The notes under the pieces were generated by a model. It did not search any database. It was not told the DNA's origin and was given only the letters and a program-made list of their open reading frames with translations. A program made the translations under genes and the position numbers. A stretch of 64,000 nucleotides of DNA from Rhea pennata (Eukaryota > Chordata > Aves > Rheiformes > Rheidae): assembly GCF_028389875.1 (NCBI RefSeq), contig NC_084663.1:212381876-212445875 (forward strand), written 5' to 3'. Shown piece by piece: positions 59,901 through 64,000 of the stretch. Positions within the stretch are counted from its first letter, which is position 1. The number at the start of each line of letters is the position of its first letter.

Positions 59901-60700
59901 CAATCCTCCCCAGTCCCCAAGCACCTCAAAGCACAAACAGCCCTCCTGCATCACCCCTCAGAATATCTCTTACCTCAAGCCCCCTCCTGCACCCCTCCCT
60001 CCAAGCATCCTGCCTGCATCCCACCCCCAAACATCCCTCTCGCATCCCCATCCCCAAGCACCCTGACCCCCAAGCATCCCTCCTGCATCCCAACCCTCCA
60101 AGCACCCCTCCTGGATCCTGAGCCCCAACAAGCTCAACTCCTGAGCATCCCTCCCACACCTCTCCCTGCAAGCATCCTGCCTGCAGCCCTCCCCCAAGCA
60201 TCCCTCCTGCATTGCAAGCCCTGAGCATCCCTCCTGCATCCCACCCCTGAGCACCCCAGCCCCCACGCATCCCTCCCACACCCCCATTCATGAGTACCCT
60301 GACCACTGAGCATCCCCCCTGCATCCCTCCCTGGAGGCTTCCCCCCTGCATCGCGACCCCTAAGCATCCCTCCTAGATCCTGATCCCCAACCATCGAGTA
60401 CCCCTCCAGCATCCCTCCCTGGAAGTAGCCTGCCTGCACCCCAGCACCTGAGCATCCCTCCTGCATCCCCCTCCCCGAGCATCCCCCCCGGCATCCGCAT
60501 CTCCATTCCCGAGCATCCCTCCCTCAAGCATCCCCATCCGTCCCGCATCCCAATCCCTGAGCACCCCTCCCTCGAGCCACCCCACCCCACCCCACCCCAC
60601 CCCACCCCGGCTGCCCCGCTGTTACCTGCCGCCGCGGGCCGGGCCGGGTCGCGCCGAGCCGCGCTGGCCGACGCGCGGTGCCCGGCGCGGCGGCGGCTTT
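26773..60700 (-). CDS. USP35: USP35, ubiquitin carboxyl-terminal hydrolase 35, complete gene
   Basis: Cysteine protease that hydrolyses isopeptide bonds between ubiquitin and substrates. Ten coding exons on the minus strand join without a stop (46124-45443, 44314-44179, 38735-38606, 37067-36966, 34078-33920, 33475-33282, 33163-33070, 30878-30772, 29581-28360, 26943-26773): 2997 bases, 998 residues plus TAG, against about 1018 in human. The N-terminal ~430 residues are the helical-repeat-like region shared with USP38. The USP domain follows: Cys box [13 protein letters not shown] with catalytic Cys about residue 454, His box [13 protein letters not shown] with His about 829, and [10 protein letters not shown] holding the third catalytic residue (Asn869/Asp870). 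CxxC pairs at about 584/587 and 728/731 would form the zinc finger. All introns are GT-AG. USP38 is excluded by the C-terminal tail (ends FHGLVF; human USP35 ends FHRLVF) and by adjacency to GAB2. Exon 1 is non-coding, and its left border within the CpG island is not known. Confidence 0.97.
26944..28359 (-). other. USP35: USP35 intron 10
   Basis: GT at 28359-28358, AG at 26945-26944. No repeat recognised. Confidence 0.9.
28360..29581 (-). CDS. USP35: USP35 exon 10, zinc finger and catalytic histidine
   Basis: Acceptor TCCTCTGCCAAAG ending at 29582, donor GTAACT from 28359; one base completes Arg, then 407 codons. Order: EKMFGG, CLKC (C584/C587), DLSLAFPPP, a poorly conserved linker of about 90 residues, [21 protein letters not shown] (C728/C731) and [11 protein letters not shown]. 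Then come [21 protein letters not shown] (His829), [28 protein letters not shown] and [12 protein letters not shown]. The linker lacks the long Glu/Lys-rich run of human USP35. Confidence 0.97.
29582..30771 (-). other. USP35: USP35 intron 9
   Basis: GT at 30771-30770, AG at 29583-29582. A purine/pyrimidine tract (29591-29630) lies next to the exon 10 acceptor; nothing else recognised. Confidence 0.9.
30772..30878 (-). CDS. USP35: USP35 exon 9
   Basis: Acceptor CTTTTCTGCCAG ending at 30879, donor GTATGT from 30771, exit phase 2. Encodes [18 protein letters not shown] and [15 protein letters not shown], the USP box with the conserved QQDxxE. Confidence 0.96.
30879..33069 (-). other. USP35: USP35 intron 8
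   Basis: GT at 33069-33068, AG at 30880-30879. Contains T-rich tracts (32169-32180, 32569-32583) and no recognised repeat family. Confidence 0.9.
33070..33163 (-). CDS. USP35: USP35 exon 8
   Basis: Acceptor TTTCTTTTACAG ending at 33164, donor GTAATT from 33069. One base completes Asp, then [16 protein letters not shown] through AFLEHSQ, exit phase 0. The intron before it is only 118 bases. Confidence 0.95.
33282..33475 (-). CDS. USP35: USP35 exon 7, catalytic cysteine
   Basis: Donor GTGAGT from 33281, exit phase 2. The chosen acceptor is TGTTTCCAAG ending at 33476, because [11 protein letters not shown] then aligns without a gap to the known family sequence. A CACAG 15 bases upstream is also in frame. 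Contains [20 protein letters not shown], the USP Cys box; the Cys is about residue 454. Confidence 0.96.
33476..33919 (-). other. USP35: USP35 intron 6
   Basis: 444 bases, GT at 33919-33918 and AG at 33477-33476. The acceptor is of the less favoured AAG type. Confidence 0.85.
33920..34078 (-). CDS. USP35: USP35 exon 6
   Basis: Acceptor TTTTGTTTTCCAG ending at 34079, donor GTAAGA from 33919; 53 codons, phase 0. Begins [19 protein letters not shown] and ends YEPVLEAVK. It closes the N-terminal helical region. Confidence 0.96.
34334..34373. repeat. 20-base tandem duplication
   Basis: TTTGCCATGCTGTGATTTTC followed directly by TTTGCTGTGCTGTGATTTTC; two differences. Confidence 0.85.
34877..34940. 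repeat. CT-rich polypyrimidine tract
   Basis: Sixty-odd bases of almost pure C/T with a (TC)n core at 34915-34926, interrupted by single A and G bases. Within USP35 intron 5; on the transcribed RNA this is a purine tract. Confidence 0.85.
35941..36162 (-). mobile_element. CR1 LINE, short 3' fragment
   Basis: Begins TCACAGAATCACAGAATGG, then TTGAGGTTGGAAGGGACC, and runs through CACCACCTCTCTGGGCAACC to TTCCTCATATTCAGGTGGAG. About 220 bases of the 3' end, pointing left, in the USP35 intron between exons 5 and 6 and therefore in the same sense as that gene. The consensus words differ from the copies at 256 and 12342, suggesting another CR1 subfamily. Confidence 0.93.
36966..37067 (-). CDS. USP35: USP35 exon 5
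   Basis: Acceptor CACCACTAG ending at 37068, donor GTAAGG from 36965; 34 codons, phase 0 both ends. Reads [16 protein letters not shown] and ends HEAFHL. The pyrimidine tract before the acceptor is short, but the protein match is continuous. Confidence 0.94.
37068..38605 (-). other. USP35: USP35 intron 4
   Basis: GT at 38605-38604, AG at 37069-37068. No recognised repeat. Confidence 0.9.
38606..38735 (-). CDS. USP35: USP35 exon 4
   Basis: Acceptor TTTCATTTTAG ending at 38736, donor GTCAGT from 38605 (weaker than GTAAGT). One base completes Arg, then 43 codons including [16 protein letters not shown] and the conserved [17 protein letters not shown], exit phase 0. Confidence 0.96.
39565..39631. 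repeat. 34-base tandem duplication
   Basis: TGATTTGAAGGTATCATCTC begins both units (39565 and 39599), each continuing with GGCCTCCTTCA; only one or two differences, so probably recent. Confidence 0.9.
39690..41400 (+). mobile_element. Ancient CR1/L3-like LINE relic
   Basis: Strongly decayed but ordered similarity to old amniote CR1/L3-type ORF2 and 3' sequence. Examples are GCTAAACACATGCTCGGCCT, then CGGTTTTCAGCAAGAGG (about 40004-40040), TTTCTGATGACATGAAGCTG (40648), GTGTACAAATCTGACTATCC (41003), GCCTAGCCAAAGAAATGCAG and AGAGGGGATGTGACTGCTCT (41138-41176), and AGGCTGGCAATTAGAAGAGA (41283). It points right, is full of stops, and abuts the young CR1 at 41501. Family assignment is by eye; the left limit is uncertain. 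Confidence 0.65.
41501..42155 (+). mobile_element. CR1 LINE, 5'-truncated, about 0.65 kb
   Basis: Runs from TTGACCATGAGCCAGCAATG through the ORF2 end ([32 protein letters not shown]) to the 3' tail TTCTATGGTTCTATGATTCTATGAA. It points right, antisense to USP35, in the intron between exons 3 and 4. Frameshifts break the ORF near 41800-41950. It directly follows an older LINE relic. Confidence 0.95.
44179..44314 (-). CDS. USP35: USP35 exon 3
   Basis: Acceptor TATCTTACAG ending at 44315, donor GTAGGA from 44178. Enters by completing a Glu codon and leaves two bases of an Arg codon. Reads [20 protein letters not shown] and ends MMTAIS. Helical N-terminal region. Confidence 0.95.
44315..45442 (-). 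other. USP35: USP35 intron 2
   Basis: GT at 45442-45441, AG at 44316-44315. Nothing recognised. Confidence 0.9.
45443..46139 (-). CDS. USP35: USP35 exon 2 with start codon
   Basis: Acceptor CTCTCTTTCAG ending at 46140, 15 bases of 5' UTR, ATG at 46124-46122, donor GTAAAG from 45442, exit phase 1. It encodes [14 protein letters not shown] and 227 complete codons. The start is chosen because MDKILEAVV is the known USP35 N-terminus and no in-frame ATG precedes it in the exon. Content is the helical N-terminal region ([28 protein letters not shown]). Confidence 0.97.
46950..47172 (+). mobile_element. Old CR1 3' fragment
   Basis: AATATTAGGAAGAACTTTTT, GGTCAGACACTGGAACAAG, GGAGATATTAAAAAATGGAC, AGGTTGGACTAAACGACTTC and GGTCCCTTCCAACCTATATT follow the order of the CR1 3' region and end in CTCTATGATTATGA. 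Clearly more diverged than the young copies. It lies in USP35 intron 1, antisense to the gene. Confidence 0.85.
49409..49441. repeat. GAAA-type purine tract
   Basis: Irregular (AAGAAAG)n and (GA)n on the + strand in USP35 intron 1. Confidence 0.8.
50081..50128. repeat. A/G-rich tract ending in (GA)n
   Basis: A-runs separated by single G bases, then GAGAGAGAGAG. On the USP35 transcript it is a pyrimidine tract. Confidence 0.85.
53124..54470 (-). mobile_element. Old CR1 LINE, about 1.35 kb
   Basis: Starts ATCAGAATCAGGATGGAAGG and reads leftward as CR1. Recognisable blocks include CTGGGGAGCCCAAAACTGGA, GGCACGCTGCTGGCTCATGT, GGTGCAGGACTTTGCATTTG, CTAAGGAACTCCACTCGTAA and GTGAGGCTGACTGTAGTTCT. 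Many indels and stops; no long frame survives. In USP35 intron 1, same sense as the gene. The right limit is approximate. Confidence 0.88.
58965..60576. repeat. Degenerate C-rich minisatellite
   Basis: About 1.6 kb of imperfect repeats built on GAGCATCCCTCCTGCATCCC followed by variable C/A-rich spacers (CATCCTGATCCC, AGCACCCC). Unit spacing is irregular, roughly 25-45 bases. The + strand is C-rich and G-poor, so the USP35 transcript is G/purine-rich. Minus-strand frames through it give Gly/Asp/Met-rich pseudo-proteins in all three registers, as expected of a repeat and not of a gene. Confidence 0.92.
60577..60608. repeat. (CCCCA)6 tract; (TGGGG)6 on the USP35 strand
   Basis: Six perfect or near-perfect CCCCA pentamers, adjoining the minisatellite. 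On the USP35 coding strand this is six G4 runs separated by single T bases, a textbook G-quadruplex-capable sequence, starting about 17 bases inside intron 1. Confidence 0.92.
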
Positions 60701-60720
60701 AAGGCGGCGGCGGCGGCGCG
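60626..60720 (-). other. USP35: USP35 non-coding exon 1 (5' UTR), start uncertain
   Basis: Reading leftward, GCGGCGGCAG is followed by GTAACA: a good donor with GT at 60625-60624. It lies inside the CpG island and joins the acceptor at 46140, which precedes the start codon by 15 bases. Mammalian USP35 also has its start codon in exon 2. The transcription start is not visible; the right limit given here is a guess. Confidence 0.5.
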
Positions 60721-60730
60721 CGGGGCCGCC

Positions 60731-60743
60731 TGGGAGCTGTAGT
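60731..60743 (-). promoter_or_regulatory. ZNF143/THAP11-like (SBS2-type) motif
   Basis: Reads ACTACAGCTCCCA on the minus strand; the known long ZNF143 motif starts ACTACAAYTCCCAG. One mismatch in the core. Located next to the presumed USP35 exon 1. Confidence 0.6.
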
Positions 60744-60755
60744 CCGACGGGCTGC

Positions 60756-60766
60756 GGGCGGGGCGG
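60756..60766 (+). promoter_or_regulatory. SP1-type GC box
   Basis: GGGCGGGGCGG between the two opposed ZNF143-like sites. Typical of TATA-less CpG promoters. Confidence 0.6.
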
Positions 60767-60806
60767 CGGCCGCCGCCAGGGCCGCGCGCGGGGGAGGAAG
60801 GGGCGA

Positions 60807-60820
60807 ACTACAACTCCCAG
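60807..60820 (+). promoter_or_regulatory. ZNF143/THAP11-like (SBS2-type) motif, perfect core
   Basis: ACTACAACTCCCAG matches ACTACAAYTCCCAG exactly and continues GGAGCCGC. It faces the motif at 60743-60731. Confidence 0.75.
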
Positions 60821-60879
60821 GGAGCCGCGCGTCGCGCCCGCTCCCCCCCCCCACACCGCAGCACCGCCCCTCCGCGGCG

Positions 60880-60900
60880 CCGGGCACGGCACGGGCCGAG
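60880..60900 (+). other. Candidate 5' splice site of a rightward first exon (KCTD21?)
   Basis: GGGCCGAG followed by GTGGGT at 60901 is a possible donor in the right place for a non-coding first exon of a divergent gene. Other + strand donor-like sites are at 62475 (GTAAGT) and 62605 (GTAAGT). There is no coding evidence. Confidence 0.2.
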
Positions 60901-60977
60901 GTGGGTGCTGCGGGGCGTCGGGCACCGGCCGCGGGTCGGGGGGGTTAATCCACCTCCTCGGCGCGGTTTCTAAGGGT

Positions 60978-61020
60978 GTTTTTTTTTTTTGTTTTTTTTT
61001 TTTTTGCTTTTTTTTTGGTG
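60978..61020. repeat. T-rich tract in the CpG island
   Basis: Runs of 9-13 T separated by single G or GC, followed by GGTGGTGTTTT repeated twice (61016-61038). Confidence 0.9.
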
Positions 61021-61170
61021 GTGTTTTGGTGGTGTTTTGCTGCCGTGCAGCTGCACCCCGGTGCGTATCCCCCCCCCTCCCCTCCCCGCCGGGCAGCAGC
61101 ACGAGTGCGTCGGGGAAGCGCATCCCCCGGCAGGGACGCCGGGGGCGGGCGGGAATACCCGGGGGCTGGG

Positions 61171-61204
61171 GCGCTGGCAATCCCGGGGCGCTGGCAATCC
61201 CGGG
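61171..61204. repeat. 17-base tandem duplication
   Basis: GCGCTGGCAATCCCGGG begins at 61171 and again at 61188, both exact. Confidence 0.9.
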
Positions 61205-61603
61205 GCCCACGCCAGCCGCAGCGCCTTTGCGGGCGGCCTGCTGCGGCCCGCGCCTCTCCCCCGCGCCTCGTCCGCTCCCGCTCCGCAGGGCGAAGCCTCC
61301 TTTCTGCTTCCACCGGCGCTTTCGCTCCTCTTCTCTCCGCACGAACCCGACCTCTGTTTTACCCTGCTGCTTTACCCCTTCCTAACCGGGCGGCAGCCGT
61401 GTGGTGCCCTTCCCCTGCCTCCCTACCGCCGTCTTCGCCCAGAAATGCTTGAATTCGGCACGCGCCAAGCGCCGCGCGCGCGTTCGACCCGCCGCCTTCA
61501 GCGCCGTCCTCGAGCGAGCGGCACGGGCCTGTCCGCGCGCGCGAGCTGCCGCGTGGCGGGCGAAGGCGCGCCGCCCTTCCTCGCCACGCCGCGAGCAGCC
61601 TTG

Positions 61604-61645
61604 GATCGGAGGTGTCTCCTGCGTCCTGTTCCCCGAGCATCTCGA
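61604..61645 (+). repeat. Displaced copy of the minisatellite unit
   Basis: ATCGGAGGTGTCTCCTGCGT and CCTGTTCCCCGAGCATC match, with few differences, ATCTGAGATATCTCCTGCGT and CCTATTCCCTGAGCATC at 59062-59096 inside the minisatellite. It lies on the other side of the CpG core, in the same orientation. Confidence 0.75.
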
Positions 61646-61921
61646 AGAGCAGCGTCTCTCCCTGCCAGAAGGCGCGGGCGCCGGGAAGCTCGGGTGCACG
61701 CTTTGCTGCTGTTGGGCTCTCGCCGGCTATTTCCGTCTCCAGTGGAGCCAACGTTAGAAAACAAAATCCAAGTAGCTAGCAGATAGCTAACCGTCCTCCG
61801 GAGCGCTGCAGGGGACAGCACGCGTCGCTGTGCTGTTGGCCGCTCTCGCATCGCTCCCAGAGATCTCGCATCCCTGCCCGAGAGCCGAAGGAAAAGGCCG
61901 GCTGCCGTTTCCTGTCTCGCG

Positions 61922-61941
61922 CCTGCTGGGAGTTTGAGTCC
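61922..61941 (-). promoter_or_regulatory. Third, weaker ZNF143-like motif
   Basis: Minus strand reads GACTCAAACTCCCAGCAGG, similar to ACTACAACTCCCAGCATGC with a few differences. It lies 1.1 kb from the other two. Confidence 0.35.
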
Positions 61942-62000
61942 CCTCCTGCGCTTCCCCGAACCCGGGGTGTCCCCGGCTGGGCCAGAAATCGGTTCTGCAT

Positions 62001-64000
62001 CAGCCGAGTAAGGAGGGAGGCGAGTGGCCTTCGCGAAACGCGGGCTGGAAAATTCCCGTTGCGCAACAGCAGTCCTGAAGCCAAGCTAGCTGCTAGCCCC
62101 AGGCCTCTGCCTTTCGGGATATATTGCTTTTGGCACACGCGCCACGCTCGGGTTCACCCTACTGAATTTTAAGGCTCTGACTGAAGTGCTGTACTAGACT
62201 TACTGGAGGGAATCACCTCCGGAGGTTGATTTAGCCCGCCTAAGATCTGAAGGGCCCTCTGCAAGTGCCACCCTGTCTCTGCGTGGGTGCCACATGGACC
62301 CTCAGGATCTTGGGTTGCCTCAGCCAAGTGTCCAAAATTAGGTGGGATCAATTTCTGCCCTGCAGCCATGGGAAAACACCGAGTTCTCCTCGGTAAAATT
62401 AGTATAAATAAGCACATAGCGTAGGGAAACCGTATCATGAATGTTTAATCTTTCAGACTTGAGGATCAACTTAGGTAAGTAAATCTGGATCAGCTGCACA
62501 CCAAGATTTAAGCACCTTGTTGCTACAGATCTTGTCTCAAATCCTTCCTTAAACTCAGCTCTGACTTGATATCCACTGGCTTCGGCTTCTCTGGCTTCGG
62601 CTAGGTAAGTGGTGGTTTTTATGTTTCTTTTCTAAAAACTATTTACTTTGTTTCTGCTTTTCCCTGTGTTTTTTTGTTTGTTTTGTTTCCCCTACCTGTC
62701 ACAGCCTAGGGGACTTCAGACTACCCAGAACTGTCTTGGGGCTGTTTGTAGTTCTGGTAACTACAAGTTACTTAAGTAAGTGGGGCACAAATTCATAGCT
62801 GCCTGTCTCGATTTCTTTTGAGAAATCATCTTGAAAAGGCACAAGACACAAAATTAGTCTAGAGGTGAAGTCAACGTGTTTTCCAGGGGCTGGTACCACT
62901 GCACGTGTCCAGAGGTAGATTGCACAAGTTACGGATGGTTTTCTTAGCACCTGGGTATTTCGTGGAAAATGGATTTTTTACCTCAAAATGAACTGTTCTG
63001 TTTTAGTAAGACATAGTGGAGCAAAGTGATACCTGCTAAGTGCGGGGAATTTGGAACAAAGTTGAAGACAGAACAAGTGTTCGGCAGAAGGAAATGTCTT
63101 TAGCTGATTATGCACTTGACATTAATGTACTCTAATGAAAGAGACTGGAGCCCAGTAATTGGAAAAACTGTTTTCCTGTAGAACCATATTTAAAGTCTCC
63201 AGCTGCCAATGAAGAGGTGCCGAGGATTTTTTTTTTTTTTCATACCTTTTCTCTGGCTGAAATCAATCTGTCCCCTACCACGGCAGAAGTTATTTCCTAT
63301 AATGCATTACCTGATTGGCCTCTTTTAACATTTATCCAACTGATGTCGCTCTCACCAGTTCTCTTGGGCAATACTCAAAAGCCAGATAGATTTTAGTCTG
63401 GCTCTTCTTCCTGATGCTTATCATAAATATTCCCTGTCTTGCTTTAATTTTATTGCCACTTAGGCATTCTTCAATGTGCCAGCCTAAATAATTCATCTCT
63501 TATTTTGCTGTATATATATTTTGCAGTCTATTGTTACTCCTCAACTATTTCTTAACTAAGCTGACTGTTTTAAATGCAGGTTTCCAAAGTTTCAGTGGTG
63601 GAGGGATGTTTTGTTGGTGGAATATTGAAGGCTATATTACTAAATTAATCTGCAATACAGTACCTTATGTACAAAATCAAAACAGGAAAAATGATCGTGT
63701 AGCTGACCGTGTATTACTACATCTTGCTGTAGTTCTGGGTAGGGGAGCATGGTTGCAGAGCTCTCCAGGCTCCAAGTGCATGACAAATCCATTGCGTTCA
63801 GCTGCTTCTGGATTTGAGAGGCTGAAAGCTCGACACCAAGGACAACCTTGGTACCAGAGAGGCAGGAAAAGATGCTACAGCCGTCGAAGCATCCATTAGC
63901 TGGTTCTGTCAGGGAATGCTACAATTTTAAAAGCTTTTTTGTAGGTCACATGTAAAGGTTGCAAAGGCCATCAGCAGCCTGTGGGCTACTCTTTGGGAAC
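62001..64000. other. Right flank, no gene recognised
   Basis: CpG density falls to background. There is no KCTD21 coding sequence, CR1 or other known repeat. Short frames on both strands look random. It is probably the first intron or upstream flank of the gene to the right. T-runs occur at 62667-62690 and 63226-63240. Confidence 0.6.

Larger units (their letters stand above)
46140..60625 (-). other. USP35: USP35 intron 1, about 14.5 kb
   Basis: GT at 60625-60624, AG at 46141-46140. From right to left it holds the C-rich minisatellite, the old CR1 at 53124-54470, purine tracts near 50.1 and 49.4 kb, and the old CR1 fragment at 46950-47172. Between these (47173-53123 and 54471-58950) I see no gene-like frame or further recognisable repeat. 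The junction with exon 1 is inferred. Confidence 0.6.
60600..62000. promoter_or_regulatory. CpG island, probable bidirectional promoter of USP35 (-) and a rightward gene
   Basis: Very GC-rich and CpG-dense, densest at 60620-60900 and 61060-61640, with CGG runs at 60690-60720, a GC box, no TATA element, and two opposed ZNF143/THAP11-like motifs 76 bases apart. It lies at the start of USP35. In mammals the divergent partner is KCTD21, whose coding exon would lie beyond the right edge; that assignment is synteny inference. Interrupted by T-rich tracts at 60978-61020. Confidence 0.75.

Noticed and set aside
58811-60605. Minus-strand frames giving Gly/Asp/Met/Cys-rich repetitive proteins
   Set aside because: They are translations of the minisatellite in all registers; there is no consistent unit, initiation context or family.
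60524-61786. Several long open frames on both strands through the GC-rich island (up to 272 residues)
   Set aside because: Low stop-codon frequency is expected in GC-rich DNA. The translations are Arg/Pro/Ala/Gly-rich in every frame, overlap each other on both strands, and resemble no family.
1-64000. CRISPR arrays, tRNA, rRNA, microRNA hairpins, endogenous retrovirus genes
   Set aside because: No regularly spaced direct repeats, no tRNA A/B box pair with cloverleaf, no gag/pol/env-like frames and no LTR pairs were seen by eye. A covariance-model scan would be needed for small RNAs.

Overview
This is a vertebrate, almost certainly avian, nuclear genome window. Its genes are split into GT-AG exons, one CpG-dense promoter is present, and the interspersed repeats are dominated by CR1 LINEs with the bird-typical 3' end (ATTCTATGAT-type tails). 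The species cannot be told from the sequence alone. No operons, CRISPR arrays, tRNA or rRNA genes are seen.

Layout. Positions 1-14210 (+) hold the last seven coding exons of GAB2, a docking adaptor of receptor and cytokine signalling. The PH domain and the rest of the N-terminus lie left of the window. A 3' UTR probably runs to about 21.3 kb. Positions 21.3-25.3 kb are intergenic, with an AT-rich core. Positions 60.6-25.3 kb (-) hold a complete USP35 deubiquitinase gene: a non-coding first exon in the CpG island, ten coding exons joining into one 998-residue frame, and a 3' UTR ending at a likely poly(A) signal near 25.3 kb. GAB2 and USP35 are therefore tail to tail, the same relative arrangement as in mammals. 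Positions 60.6-62.0 kb form a CpG-rich, probably bidirectional promoter. Mammalian synteny predicts that KCTD21 would be transcribed rightward from it, but no KCTD21 coding sequence is inside the window. The last 2 kb look non-coding.

Repeats. There are four relatively young 5'-truncated CR1 copies (0.25, 12.3, 35.9 and 41.5 kb), two older CR1 copies (46.9 and 53.1 kb), and a very old CR1/L3-like LINE relic (39.7-41.4 kb) that abuts the young copy at 41.5 kb. A roughly 1.6 kb degenerate C-rich minisatellite fills the start of USP35 intron 1 and ends in a perfect (CCCCA)6 tract, 17 bases inside the 5' splice site of exon 1.

Functionally the two genes are independent neighbours: GAB2 recruits GRB2, PI3K p85, SHP2 and 14-3-3, and USP35 removes ubiquitin. 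I found no clearly undescribed biological system. The most interesting material is regulatory: the promoter with three ZNF143/THAP11-like motifs, the G-rich transcribed minisatellite and G4 tract just downstream of it, a displaced copy of the minisatellite unit on the other side of the CpG island, and lineage differences in USP35 and GAB2. All exon boundaries were read by eye; splice phases and reading frames were checked for consistency.
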